Shown piece after piece: positions 33,373-42,016 of a stretch of DNA of 64,000 bases. How positions within the stretch are numbered: the first letter of the stretch is position 1; each line of letters opens with the position of its first letter. A program made the position numbers and the translations under genes. The DNA comes from Streptomonospora litoralis. GTDB taxonomy: Bacteria > Actinomycetota > Actinomycetes > Streptosporangiales > Streptosporangiaceae. The notes beneath the pieces are model-generated. The model did no database searches. It was not told the DNA's origin and saw only the letters and a program-made list of their open reading frames with translations. The DNA lies in assembly GCF_004323735.1 (NCBI RefSeq), contig NZ_CP036455.1, positions 5,141,101 through 5,205,100 of the forward strand, written 5' to 3'.

Positions 33373-34662
33373 TCAGCGGGCGGCGCCCCGGTTCCTCGGG
33401 CCGCGCAGCATCCGCCTGCGGAGACGGCCGATCTTGCGGACACCGCGCCTGAGGAGCTCCCGGGCCAAGCGGCGCGCCGACACGTTGGGCAGCCGGTCCG
33501 GATCCCGGCGCCGGGCCTTCTCCGCGGCCTTGTCCGCTTTCTCCCGCGCAGCCGCGGCGGCCTTGCGCGCCGCAGCCGCGGCCTCCTTCTCGGCCGCCTT
33601 CTCCCGGCTCCTCTCCCGCCGCTCGACCTCGGCGAGCGTGCCGACCACCGCGTGGGCGGCGGCCTCGACCGGGATCGACCCGCCGTGCGACGGCGTGCCC
33701 ACCCGGTTCTCCGGCACCGCGCCGAGCACCGCGAGATCGCCCATGGTCCGCAGCCCGAGCCCCGACAGCGTGGTCTGGGCCTCCGCGCCCAGCTTGGCGG
33801 CCCGCTCCATCGCCCAGGCCGGGGTGCGGATGACGGCGTCCTCGCGCGCGGGCCGGTAGTGGTACTTCAGGTGGGGAGCGAGACCGCGCCGGATGTAGCG
33901 GCCGTACAGCAGCTCCTCCAGCCCCTCGTCGAGGAACGCGCGGTTGAACCGGCGGAAGAACTCCGCCTCGGCGTAGGACAGCGAGCGGTTGGCCTGCGTC
34001 TCGTCGGGGGCGAGGAAGCCGTCGGGCAGATCGACGATCTCCTCGAAGCTGCGCAGCAGCATACCGGGGTCGGAGTCGTCCACCGCGATCACCGTGAGGT
34101 TCTGCGCGCCGACGATGTCCAGCCAGCGATTCACCAGCGCCGGGTGGTCGTGGCGCCGCCAGAAGGGGCGTACGGACTGCCCGGAGGGCGAGTGGTTGAA
34201 CATGTCGTCCAGCCACTCCTCGTACGAGCGCCGCTGTCCGGCCTGGATGAACTGCTGCCACTGGGCCGGGAGGATCTTGGCCAGTGGGCGCAGGGTAACG
34301 ATGACGTGCACGCGGGAGCCGCCGAGGTCCTCGACGATCCGGCGGGCCGCTTCGTCGTCGGCCATGCAGAAGAACTCGCTGCTGATGACCGGGCGCAGGC
34401 CGTCCGCCGCCTCGACCTCGTCGAGCAGCTCGCGCCAGTAGGAGTCGCGCCCGTGCGACGAGCCGAACATGGCGGGAAGCCCGGCGGCCTGCTGTGCCGC
34501 ACCCGCGGGCTGGCGGTTTTCGCCGATGTAGACGAGGCCCTGTTCCCGCAGCCGAGGGCGGGCCAGGTGGAAAGCACCCTGGATGGCGGTCGTTCCGCTC
34601 TTGTGCGGACCGATGTGCAAAAACCGGGTGTCACCGGCGAGTCCGCCCATGCCTGACGCCAT
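33373..34662 (-). CDS. sulfotransferase-like protein with lysine/alanine-rich C-terminal tail
   Basis: This 429-residue protein opens with the PAPS 5'-phosphosulfate loop of sulfotransferases: FLHIGPHKSGTTAIQGAFH (residues 14-32). VHVIVTLRPLAKILPAQWQQ follows near 118-137 as the 3'-phosphate-binding segment, with the Arg and the following region. Up to about residue 330 it looks like an actinobacterial sulfotransferase-family protein. Residues about 345-395 are a predicted coiled coil (EKAAEKEAAAAARKAAAAA), and the end is strongly basic (RRGVRKIGRLRRRMLRG), perhaps binding membrane or nucleic acid. Alternative: a polysaccharide-modifying P-loop protein without sulfotransferase activity. Acceptor unknown. 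Confidence 0.75.
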   Translation of the reverse strand: MASGMGGLAGDTRFLHIGPHKSGTTAIQGAFHLARPRLREQGLVYIGENRQPAGAAQQAAGLPAMFGSSHGRDSYWRELLDEVEAADGLRPVISSEFFCMADDEAARRIVEDLGGSRVHVIVTLRPLAKILPAQWQQFIQAGQRRSYEEWLDDMFNHSPSGQSVRPFWRRHDHPALVNRWLDIVGAQNLTVIAVDDSDPGMLLRSFEEIVDLPDGFLAPDETQANRSLSYAEAEFFRRFNRAFLDEGLEELLYGRYIRRGLAPHLKYHYRPAREDAVIRTPAWAMERAAKLGAEAQTTLSGLGLRTMGDLAVLGAVPENRVGTPSHGGSIPVEAAAHAVVGTLAEVERRERSREKAAEKEAAAAARKAAAAAREKADKAAEKARRRDPDRLPNVSARRLARELLRRGVRKIGRLRRRMLRGPRNRGAAR

Positions 34663-35592
34663 GACTGTTCCTTTTCCCCGGAAGATTCGGCAAATCGCAA
34701 CAAATTAACCCAAGACTCCCCCTCCTGCAACCTCGCCGGGTGCCCGCTGCCACCGTCGTGCGGCGCCGTCGGGGTTCCGGACCGGCGGGAGCAGAGCCGG
34801 GGACAGTTGCCCACCGCACGGCGACGAGTCCCGGCCGCGGATCCGGCGCGCCGAGCAGGTGCAGGCTGCCACAGCACCGCAGGAGACCGACGCGGCCTTC
34901 GCGTCGCGCATCCCACCCGGCCCCGGGCTCCGCGACCGGCTCCAGGAGGGCGTCTACGCCGACCGCCGCGACTCGGTGAACTGACGCGCCGGGAGGACGA
35001 AACGGCAGAAACGCACCTGCGGCCAGCGAAACGGCGTTTCCGGATAGAATCCGGAAAAACCGTCTGCAGCGCCTCCGAACGCCTGTTTCCACACCTGCGG
35101 CGCGAATAGCATCCCCGAGCAACGCTGCGCATCCGCTCGAATATCCTGCTTTCCGACATTCCAGACTCATCTGATTCCCTGCCGACCGGAAAAACGATTC
35201 GTCGCCGGCCGCCAGCCGGATTGCATGCTATTCGACACACGCCTGTTTACCGCTGCCCGGCAACCCCGCATGCGATGCTGTGCGCAGGCCCACGAGGCTC
35301 GGATTCCGCAGAGTCGACAACTTCACCCCGTTCGATACGGGCATGTTCCCGAAGGCGATCCGGTGACGCGCCGGAAGGGGCCGAATCCGCATCCCGGCGC
35401 AACCGGCGTTCACACACGCACTGTTTTCGCAGGTGACCGCAGACGTCGGGGTCGAGGCACCGTCGACACACCGCCGTTCGGTGGGACGCCGAAGCTCCGC
35501 AGAACCGTCCGCCGCGAAAGCGAAGCGGAATCCGCCATTGCGAGCAACACGCCGGAAAAAGCGGACAGAGTCGACCGCACCGGCGCAATCCA
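34663..35592. other. 930-bp gene-free stretch between divergent genes, with a possible coding relic
   Basis: It should hold the promoters of the divergent sulfotransferase-like and ferritin-like genes. One plus frame at 34800-34984 has protein-like text (RIRRAEQVQAATAPQETDAA then LRDRLQEGVYADRRDSVN and a stop) with no start, perhaps the tail of a lost gene. From 35000 to 35590 the base composition is visibly less GC-rich than the rest of the window and no frame looks coding. A hairpin at 35038 is listed separately. I identified no further element. Confidence 0.4.
35038..35056. terminator. hairpin in the intergenic stretch
   Basis: TTCCGGATAGAATCCGGAA has a perfect 7-bp stem and a 5-nt loop, followed on the plus strand by a short A-run. 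It may end transcription of the preceding relic or be a regulatory dyad. Confidence 0.35.
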
Positions 35593-36540
35593 ATGCGAGG
35601 CAACGTGTTCAACAAACTGTTCATCAAGAATGCGATCCAGCGGAGTGCGGAGAACGGCGTGGACCGCCGCCGCCTGTTCCGGGCCGCGGGAGCGGCCGGG
35701 CTCGGCGTCGGCGCGGCCGGCCTGCTCGGTGCCGCACCCGCGTCGGCCCAGGGTGAGGAGAACGGCGGCCCCAGCGACGCGGCCATCCTCAACTTCGCCC
35801 TGAACCTGGAGTACCTGGAGGCGGAGTTCTACCTCAAGGCGGTCACCGGCTCGGGGCTGCCCGAAAGCAGCATCGGCGGCAAGGGCTACATCGGCGACGT
35901 GTCGGGCGGGCGCAAGGTTCCCTTCCAGACCAGGGCCATCCGCCAGTACGCCGAGGAGATCGCGGCCGACGAGCGGGCGCACGTGAACTTCCTGCGCAGC
36001 GCCCTGGGCAACGCCGCGGTGGCGCGTCCGCAGATCGACATCGACGCCGCCTTCACCGCCGCCGCCCAGGCCGCCGGCCTGATCCAGCCCGGGCAGGAGT
36101 TCGACGCCTACGCCAACGAGGAGAACTTCCTGCTGGCCGCCTACGTGTTCGAGGACGTCGGCGTGACCGCCTACAAGGGCGCCGCCCCGCTGGTGGACAA
36201 CAAGACCTTCCTCGACGCCGCGGCCGGACTGCTGTCGGTCGAGGCGTACCACGCGGGCAACATCCGCACCCTGCTGTTCTCCAAGGGCCTGCGGGCGCCG
36301 TCGGTGGCCATCTCCGACGCGCGCGACAGCCTCGACGGCGCGAGTGACCTCGACCAGGGTGTGGTCGACTCCGAGGGCCGGGCCAACATCGTGCCCGCCG
36401 ACGAGAACGCTCTGGCGTTCGGCCGCAGCGCCGCCCAGGTCCTCAACGTCGTCTACCTCACCCCGGAGCAGGCCACCTCCGGAGGGTTCTTCCCCGCCGG
36501 TGTGAACGGGCCGATCAACCAGAGCGGCGCCAACGCCTGA
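35593..36540 (+). CDS. Tat-exported ferritin-like domain protein
   Basis: This protein of about 315 residues has a twin-arginine signal (GVDRRRLFRAAGAAGLGVGA, cleavage after PASAQ). A Ferritin_2-type four-helix region follows: NFALNLEYLEAEFYLKAVTG, YAEEIAADERAHVNFLRSAL, EENFLLAAYVFEDVGVTAYK and LLSVEAYHAGNIRTLLF. Glu and His residues are spaced as in di-iron or structurally related bundles. Folded export fits the Tat signal. ATG 35593 is the assumed start; GTG 35605 also precedes the signal. Role unknown: oxidative stress or metal handling outside the membrane is inferred. A strong terminator follows. Confidence 0.85.
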   Translation: MRGNVFNKLFIKNAIQRSAENGVDRRRLFRAAGAAGLGVGAAGLLGAAPASAQGEENGGPSDAAILNFALNLEYLEAEFYLKAVTGSGLPESSIGGKGYIGDVSGGRKVPFQTRAIRQYAEEIAADERAHVNFLRSALGNAAVARPQIDIDAAFTAAAQAAGLIQPGQEFDAYANEENFLLAAYVFEDVGVTAYKGAAPLVDNKTFLDAAAGLLSVEAYHAGNIRTLLFSKGLRAPSVAISDARDSLDGASDLDQGVVDSEGRANIVPADENALAFGRSAAQVLNVVYLTPEQATSGGFFPAGVNGPINQSGANA

Positions 36541-36565
36541 TCCTGCTGTCACCTCCGTCGAGAGC

Positions 36566-36593
36566 GCCGGCCGACCGGTCCCGGTCGGCCGGC
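36566..36593. terminator. strong hairpin after the ferritin-like gene
   Basis: GCCGGCCGACCGG and CCGGTCGGCCGGC form an exact 13-bp stem with a 2-nt loop, 26 bp after the stop codon. It lies between convergent genes and may serve both. Confidence 0.75.
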
Positions 36594-36742
36594 GGCGCCG
36601 CCCCGAGTGTGTCGGCGGAGGGGGAGGCCGGCGACGCGCCCCGCACGAGGCCCGAAAACAAACCCTCCGGACGCCCGGAGCGGTCACCGTCGAGGGTGGG
36701 GCTCCGTGCGGTTCCCGGAGGGTTCCGGACAGCCTGTCCGCG

Positions 36743-37414
36743 TCACTGCACGCCGGTCATCCGGGCGTAGGCCACGATGTTGTCCCGGTAGTGGCCGCTG
36801 TCTTCGTTGAAGGTCCCCCCGCAGGTCACCAGCCGCAGTTCGGCGCGGTTCTCGGTGGGGGCGTAGACCTTTCGGGTGGGGAACTCGGTCTTGGGGTACT
36901 GCTCGACGGAGTAGACGGAGAAGACGGCTGTCTTACCGTCCTCGCGGGGCACCCGCACCTCGTCGCCGCTGCTCAGATCGGCGAGCTTGTAGAACAGCGC
37001 GGGTCCGGACTCGGAGTCGACGTGGGCGCCCATCAGCGCCGGACCGAACTCGCCCGGGGTCGGGCCGCCGTCGTACCAGCCGACGGTCTGGTTGCCTTCC
37101 GGTACCTGGATCTCGCCGTTGTCCTGGGTACCGAGCGCGACCGTCTTCTCGGTGTCGACGCCGATCGCGGGGATCTTCAGGCCGCTCGGCGCCGAGCGCG
37201 GCAGGGTCTGGGTGCTCCCCTGCCCGGCGGCACCCGACTGTGCACCGGGCGAGGCCGCGGACGCCGAAGCGCTCGGGGCGCCGCCGGCGGCGGACGTCTG
37301 CCCGCATCCGGCGGCCAGTACCCCGAGCACGACGAGCGCCCCTGCGGCCGCCGCGGCGGTGAAACCGCGGCGGCCACTCGGCCGAGGACGTGGCTGATGC
37401 GCGTCTTCGGACAT
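36743..37414 (-). CDS. class F sortase
   Basis: This 223-residue secreted protein has an N-terminal membrane anchor or lipoprotein-like signal (AAAAAGALVVLGVLAAGCGQ), a Ser/Ala-rich spacer, and a sortase domain. The catalytic His is in GAHVDSESGPALFYKL, the catalytic Cys in ELRLVTCGGTF, and the Arg in HYRDNIVAYA. Class F sortases of actinomycetes act on the cell surface, with poorly known substrates. It is 32 bp downstream of a surface protein gene on the same strand (37447-38184), which is the likely partner or substrate. Confidence 0.88.
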   Translation of the reverse strand: MSEDAHQPRPRPSGRRGFTAAAAAGALVVLGVLAAGCGQTSAAGGAPSASASAASPGAQSGAAGQGSTQTLPRSAPSGLKIPAIGVDTEKTVALGTQDNGEIQVPEGNQTVGWYDGGPTPGEFGPALMGAHVDSESGPALFYKLADLSSGDEVRVPREDGKTAVFSVYSVEQYPKTEFPTRKVYAPTENRAELRLVTCGGTFNEDSGHYRDNIVAYARMTGVQ

Positions 37415-37446
37415 GGGGAGTGCTCCTCCTCGGTTCGTGCGCCCGA

Positions 37447-38184
37447 TCAGCTGTTGTGGCTCAGGCGCCGGGCGACGACGAATCCGCCCGCGGCCGTGGC
37501 CGCCAGCACGCCGCCGAGACCGATCATGCCGGCGTCGGCCATGCCGCCCTTACCGGTCTCCATGCCGCCCTCGGGGCTCAGCGCCAGCTCGCCGCAGGCC
37601 GCCGGAGCGGTGGCCTCCAGCGGCAGCTCCTCGTTCAGCGGGCTCTTGGCGTCGCCGCTGTACTTGCCGTCGCCGTTGGCGTCGATCCCGTGGACGACGA
37701 CCGAGGCGGCGCCGTCGCTGATGTTCTGGATGACGTCGTCGGACAGCTCGACGCTGCGCTCGTAGGTGTAGCCGGCGCCGCTGGGCATGCGCTCCACGGC
37801 CACGGCACTGTCGGCACCGGTGGCGCCCTCGGTGGTCAGCGAGACCTTGACGCCGCCGTAGGAGCTCTGGCCCTCGGGGGTAGAGACGATGCCGTCGCCG
37901 TTGTCGTCGTTCTCCATGGTCGGGCACACGCCCTGGCCGCCGATGTGGATGTGCTGAGCGTGCGGCGAGTCGGCGACCGCGCCGCTGACGTTCACCGTGA
38001 TGTCGGCGGTGTTGCCTTCGACCTCGACCCAGGCCTGTCCGGTGGTTCCGGAGTCGTTGACCTGGCCGAGGTTGCTCTGGAAGGTCCATGTCTCCGCGGC
38101 GCTCGCGGGAGTGGCCGCGAACAGGCCCATCGAGAGGCCGAGCGGCAGAGCCATGGCGAGCGGTGCGAGCTTCCTGGTGTTCAC
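37447..38184 (-). CDS. CHRD-like secreted protein with C-terminal membrane anchor
   Basis: This 245-residue protein starts at GTG 38184, with GGAAGGAA as ribosome site. A signal peptide (LGLSMGLFAATPASAAE) is followed by a CHRD-type beta domain (ADITVNVSGAVADSPHAQHI, HIGGQGVCPTMENDDNGDG). Two Asp-rich loops, DDNGDGIVSTPEG and DANGDGKYSGDAKS, look like calcium sites. The end has a membrane helix (GMIGLGGVLAATAAGGFVVA) and a short RRLSHNS tail, a sorting-signal layout without a recognisable LPxTG. It sits directly upstream of the class F sortase gene, so anchoring by that enzyme is a reasonable guess. Confidence 0.8.
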   Translation of the reverse strand: MNTRKLAPLAMALPLGLSMGLFAATPASAAETWTFQSNLGQVNDSGTTGQAWVEVEGNTADITVNVSGAVADSPHAQHIHIGGQGVCPTMENDDNGDGIVSTPEGQSSYGGVKVSLTTEGATGADSAVAVERMPSGAGYTYERSVELSDDVIQNISDGAASVVVHGIDANGDGKYSGDAKSPLNEELPLEATAPAACGELALSPEGGMETGKGGMADAGMIGLGGVLAATAAGGFVVARRLSHNS

Positions 38185-38410
38185 AGTAGTTCCTTCCGTG
38201 CGCAGGGATCGCGTGTGGCCACACGCGTTCTTGAGGCGCCTGTCCTGCATTCGCACCTACGGAAGGGGGAGGTTTGGTGTGGATTGAAGAAGATTTTCTG
38301 CTTGTCCCTTTCGGGTGGTCACGCCCCTTCGGCGGGCCGCAACCCTCCAACGGCTCCGCCCCAGCTCGGGAATCGCCCGAATGCGGTCGGCGGAGGCCGT
38401 CGCCCGCACC

Positions 38411-39127
38411 TCAACCCGCCACCGGACCGCCGGTTCCGGTGACCAGCACCAGCAGCGGCAGGGCCGCGTTGTTGACGGCGTGGACGACTACCGCCGGCCA
38501 GATCGATCCGCTGCGGCGCATCAGCTCGGCGGCGACGATGCCGACCACGATCGCCGCGGGCAGGACGATGTTGATGCCGTGGAAGAGCCCGAAGACCACC
38601 GAACTGGACAGCACACCGACCACGGGCCCGTAGCGGAGCAGGGCGTTGGCCAGGACACCGCGAAAGAGGAACTCCTCGCCGATGGGCGTGAGCACGGCGA
38701 GGAAGGCGAACGTGAGGATCAAAGGCAGCACGCCGCCGCCGGCGGCGTCGTAGTACATGCCCTGGGGGTTGGAGTCGAACCCGGTCAGCGCCGTGATGGC
38801 GAGGATCACCGCCCCCTTGGCGGCCAGGGCGACGAGGCCTCCGGCCACGCCGGCGAGCATCCAGCGCCAAGAGGTGCGCTTCACCCCGAAAGCGCCGAGC
38901 GAGCGGATGCGCACCAGCGCGGCCGCGCCGAAGCCGACGAGGCCGGCGATCCCCGACCAGGCGGCCACGACCAGCCCGTAGGCAACGTCATTCAGCTCCA
39001 GCCCCCACGGGCCGAAGAACGGGAGCACGATCGTGGAGGCGACCAAGGCGAGCAGGCCGACCGCGATCTCGATCCAGCCCGGGCGCACCGGGGCGGCGGC
39101 AGCGGTGGTCGTTGCTGAAGTAGGCAT
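38411..39127 (-). CDS. CPBP-family intramembrane metalloprotease-like protein
   Basis: This 238-residue membrane protein has about seven helices. The CPBP (Abi) motifs are present: motif 1 TPIGEEFLFRGVLANALLR with the Glu-Glu-X3-Arg, motif 2 VVFGLFHGINIVLPA with the His, motif 3 IWPAVVVHAVNNAALPLL with His and Asn. These match intramembrane endopeptidases related to Rce1. The ATG at 39127 precedes the first hydrophobic segment. It is divergent from the NarL-type two-component pair, which may control it. Substrate unknown. Confidence 0.88.
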   Translation of the reverse strand: MPTSATTTAAAAPVRPGWIEIAVGLLALVASTIVLPFFGPWGLELNDVAYGLVVAAWSGIAGLVGFGAAALVRIRSLGAFGVKRTSWRWMLAGVAGGLVALAAKGAVILAITALTGFDSNPQGMYYDAAGGGVLPLILTFAFLAVLTPIGEEFLFRGVLANALLRYGPVVGVLSSSVVFGLFHGINIVLPAAIVVGIVAAELMRRSGSIWPAVVVHAVNNAALPLLVLVTGTGGPVAG

Positions 39128-39290
39128 ACTCCCATTCCAGCCGCCGGCGCGCTCATCCGGCAGTGGCGCGGCGTCACAGCTTCGCCGTGACACCGGCACG
39201 GGCAGGGTGTGACGTGGTGTCACTGGTGGCGCGGCGGGTCGCGGACGATACTGGAGGCCGATCCCGCCTTCGACCCCGAGAGAGCCGCAC

Positions 39291-40442
39291 GTGATGTCGG
39301 AGCAGGCCCAGGCGACGCAGGGACGGCTGCGCGCGCTCAACCTCAACATCGTCGCCGCGTCGCTCTCCGCCGTAGGGGCGCTGCTGGTGGCGATCGACGC
39401 CACGACCTGGCAGGAGGCGGCCGTGCTGGCTGTCGGGTTGGCGGCGGCCGTGCTGGCCGTCTCCCGGGGGACGGCCGATCGCATCCCGCGGGTCGCACTT
39501 CCCTGCCTGATCGTCACCGCGGCCGTGTGGGTCGTCGGAGTGCTGGTCACCGACAGCGGGACGGCGTCCTACGGCTTCGCCGCCGCGGGCAGCGTCGTCG
39601 CCTACCGGTTGACGCGCCACCGAGGCGCGGCGGTCGCTGGGATGGCCGCCTTCGCCGCCGCGGTGGTCGCGGCCAGGCTGGTGGCAACCACCGGGGACGT
39701 CCTCGACGTGCTGCTCCGCTACGTCCTCGTCTCCGCGGCCGTCGCCCTGGTAGCGGTCGTTCTGACGACCCTCAACCACGTGATCGTCGGCCTCACCGCG
39801 CAGCTTGAGCAATCACGGCAGCGGGAGGCGGAACTGGCCGTCGTCCGCGAACGCATGCGCTTCGCGAGCGACCTGCACGACATCCAGGGGCACACGCTGC
39901 ATGTGGTGAAGCTGAAGACCGCGCTGGCTCGGAAGCTGCTGGGCAGTGACGCTGAACGGGCGGAGGAGGAGCTGCGGGAGGTATACGACCTGGTCGGCGA
40001 CACCATCACCCGGACTCGGGAACTCGCTTATGCCCAGCGGCGGCTGAACCTGTCGGCGGAGCTGGCGAACGCGAAGAACCTGCTGGAGGCGGCGGGGATC
40101 GGGGTCCGCGTCGACCGCGACGCCGAGGCCGACCCGCGCGTCGACGAGCAGCTCGGCCAGGTCCTCCGGGAGAGCACGACCAACATCCTGCGGCACGCGC
40201 AGGCCGAGCAGGTGCACATCACACTGACGGAGGCGGGGATCACCATCGCCAACGACGGCGCACAGGAGGGTCCGCTGCCCGAGCTCCGCGGGCTCGCCAC
40301 TCTCAAAGAGCGCATTACCGGCAGCGGAGGTGAGATGACGGTGGACCAGCGCAACGGGCGCTTCCGCACGGTCGTAGCGTTTCCGCGCATCGCCGCGGAC
40401 GGGGACCGGCGGCCCGCCCCGGTGCGGGGAGGCGACCGATGA
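39291..40442 (+). CDS. NarL/DesK-type sensor histidine kinase
   Basis: This 383-residue protein has about five membrane helices in residues 15-165, no large external domain, and a coiled linker (LEQSRQREAELAVVRERMRF). A HisKA_3 domain follows, with the phospho-acceptor His in SDLHDIQGHTLHVVKLK, then a HATPase with LRESTTNILRHAQAEQVHIT, ITIANDGAQEG and LRGLATLKERITGSGG. This is the DesK-like layout, for kinases that sense membrane state through their helices. The start is GTG 39291 or ATG 39294. It couples to the regulator gene by ATGA. Confidence 0.88.
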   Translation: MMSEQAQATQGRLRALNLNIVAASLSAVGALLVAIDATTWQEAAVLAVGLAAAVLAVSRGTADRIPRVALPCLIVTAAVWVVGVLVTDSGTASYGFAAAGSVVAYRLTRHRGAAVAGMAAFAAAVVAARLVATTGDVLDVLLRYVLVSAAVALVAVVLTTLNHVIVGLTAQLEQSRQREAELAVVRERMRFASDLHDIQGHTLHVVKLKTALARKLLGSDAERAEEELREVYDLVGDTITRTRELAYAQRRLNLSAELANAKNLLEAAGIGVRVDRDAEADPRVDEQLGQVLRESTTNILRHAQAEQVHITLTEAGITIANDGAQEGPLPELRGLATLKERITGSGGEMTVDQRNGRFRTVVAFPRIAADGDRRPAPVRGGDR

Positions 40443-41041
40443 CCACCGTGGTACTGGCCGACGACGAGGCACTGCTCCGCAAGGCGCTGGCGGCGCTGCT
40501 GCCCCTCGAAGGCGGGATCACCGTGCTCGCCGAGGCGGAAGACGGAGACTCGGCGGTTCAGGCCACGCTGCACCACGGGCCGGATGTGCTCGTCGTGGAC
40601 CTGGAGATGCCCGGGGTGGACGGGCTCGGCGCCGTCGCGGCGATCCGCCGCGAGCGGCCCGACCAGGTGGTCCTCATGCTGACCCGCCATGCCAGGCCCG
40701 GTGTGCTGCGCAAGGCGCTGAAACTCGGCGTCCAGGGGTTCGTCAGCAAGTCGGCGGACCCGGCGCACATCGCCTCGGTCGTCGCCGCGCTGGCCGAGGG
40801 CGGGCGGTGGATCGACTCGGACGTCTCCGCACTCGCCGTCCTCGACGACTGTCCGCTCACCGACCGCGAGGCCGATGTGCTGCGGGAGACCCGCGAGGGC
40901 TACTCGGTCGCCGACATCGCCGCCCGGCTCCACCTGGCGGAGGGCACGGTGCGCAACTACCTCTCCAACACGATGCAGAAGACTCAGACGCGGACCCGGC
41001 ACGAGGCCGCGCGGTACGCGCGCGACCGCGGTTGGCTGTAG
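40439..41041 (+). CDS. NarL/LuxR-family response regulator
   Basis: This 200-residue regulator has a receiver domain (VVLADDE, Asp54 in LVVDLEMPGVDG, Lys104 in VSKSADPAH) and a LuxR helix-turn-helix (LTDREADVLRETREGYSVAD, IAARLHLAEGTVRNYLSNTM). It is DesR-like and the partner of the kinase just upstream. The gene ends 115 bp before a dispersed repeat copy. Target genes are unknown; the divergent CPBP gene is a candidate. Confidence 0.9.
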   Translation: MTTVVLADDEALLRKALAALLPLEGGITVLAEAEDGDSAVQATLHHGPDVLVVDLEMPGVDGLGAVAAIRRERPDQVVLMLTRHARPGVLRKALKLGVQGFVSKSADPAHIASVVAALAEGGRWIDSDVSALAVLDDCPLTDREADVLRETREGYSVADIAARLHLAEGTVRNYLSNTMQKTQTRTRHEAARYARDRGWL

Positions 41042-41156
41042 CCGGCTTCCCGCATGACGCCGGTCTTTTGGCCACCGATACGGGAGGCGGCTTGGCGCCG
41101 GTAGACACGAGACCAGCGGAGCCGCGCGGGCGGGAACGCGGCTGCCCTCGTCTAAC

Positions 41157-41300
41157 GCGCGGAAATCACCGAATCCGCAGGGCCCAACCCCCGCCCTCCT
41201 CGCCGCCGCTCCCCCATCACGACCACCCGCCACCCAGCAGACCAACAAGGTCGCAACAACGCCGCACAGCAAACCGGCGTTCTTAATCACGGCTTAGCGG
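41157..41300. repeat. dispersed repeat, copy at the 3' end of the DinB gene
   Basis: It begins with the core GCGCGGAAATCACC (41157-41170) in single orientation and continues into the approximately 120-bp module (CTCCTCGCCGCCGCT, then CACCCAGCAGACCAACAAGG). It finishes with CCGGCGTTCTT and ACGGCTTAG, running into the stop codon of the minus-strand DinB gene. The same ending occurs at 46620-46643. It occupies most of the gap between two convergent genes. Confidence 0.6.
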
Positions 41301-41803
41301 CGCCGGAGCAGTCCGCGGACGCAGGCGGCCTGACCGACGTGCTGCAGGTCCTCGGCGACCACGCTGACCAGCCGGGCTCCCAGCGTCACCGGGGGTTCCC
41401 AGGAGGCGTCGAGGACCTCGTCCAAGGCGGCGGGGTCGAGACCCCGCAGGTACTCGAGCGTCTGCGCGTGGGTCGCGTCGTAGTACCCGGCCAGTTTTCC
41501 GGCCGAGTCCACGCGCACGGCCGCCACCTCGTCGGGGGTGTGTCCGAACCCGGTGTCGGCCGCCGGCAGGGACAGCCCGAACGCGTCCCGCCACCCCTGG
41601 GCGAGCCACACCTGCTCCATACCTGCGGCGTCGGCGATGTGGTCGTCCTGAACGCGGGTCATGTGCCAGATCAGCCAGGCGATCGGATTGCTGCCCTCGT
41701 CCACGCGGCCGTGCAGCTCGTCGGCGGAGACGCCGTCCAGCACGTCGTGGACCACGCCGCGAACCCGGTCGAAGCCGTCTTCCAGCACCGCTGTAGCGTC
41801 CAT
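41294..41803 (-). CDS. DinB/DUF664-family protein
   Basis: This 169-residue four-helix bundle protein has the DinB-like pattern ELHGRVDEGSNPIAWLIWHM, TRVQDDHIADAAGMEQVW and a C-terminal VVAEDLQHVGQAACVRGLL. The spaced His residues (WHM, DDHIAD, LQHVG) form the usual metal triad. In actinomycetes such proteins are mycothiol-dependent transferases or related enzymes acting on unknown electrophiles in the cytoplasm. GGAGGAG lies 4 bases before the ATG. The 213-bp gap to the divergent aldo/keto reductase gene probably holds both promoters. Confidence 0.85.
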   Translation of the reverse strand: MDATAVLEDGFDRVRGVVHDVLDGVSADELHGRVDEGSNPIAWLIWHMTRVQDDHIADAAGMEQVWLAQGWRDAFGLSLPAADTGFGHTPDEVAAVRVDSAGKLAGYYDATHAQTLEYLRGLDPAALDEVLDASWEPPVTLGARLVSVVAEDLQHVGQAACVRGLLRRR

Positions 41804-42016
41804 CGTTCTCCTCCGTTCCTCTCGTGTGCGCGTCGGCCGCCGGCCCCGGCCGCGGCCGATCCGCCGACCTGCGGATTCGGCGGCGGCACCGCCCGCGACA
41901 CTTCCACTAACCAGGCGCGCCGCGGCGACGCGCACCGAGGTCCGAGGTCCGGCACCCGCGACACGAGGGAACACCGGCACCCTTCCCGCCATCGAGCGAT
42001 CACTTAGCGTAGTGGC

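Noticed and set aside
33196-34656. 486-codon frame antisense to the sulfotransferase-like gene
   Set aside because: Mirror-image shadow of a convincing gene, with no motif of its own.
35410-36687. 425-codon frame antisense to the ferritin-like gene
   Set aside because: Shadow frame. The plus strand has a clear Tat signal and ferritin-like helices.
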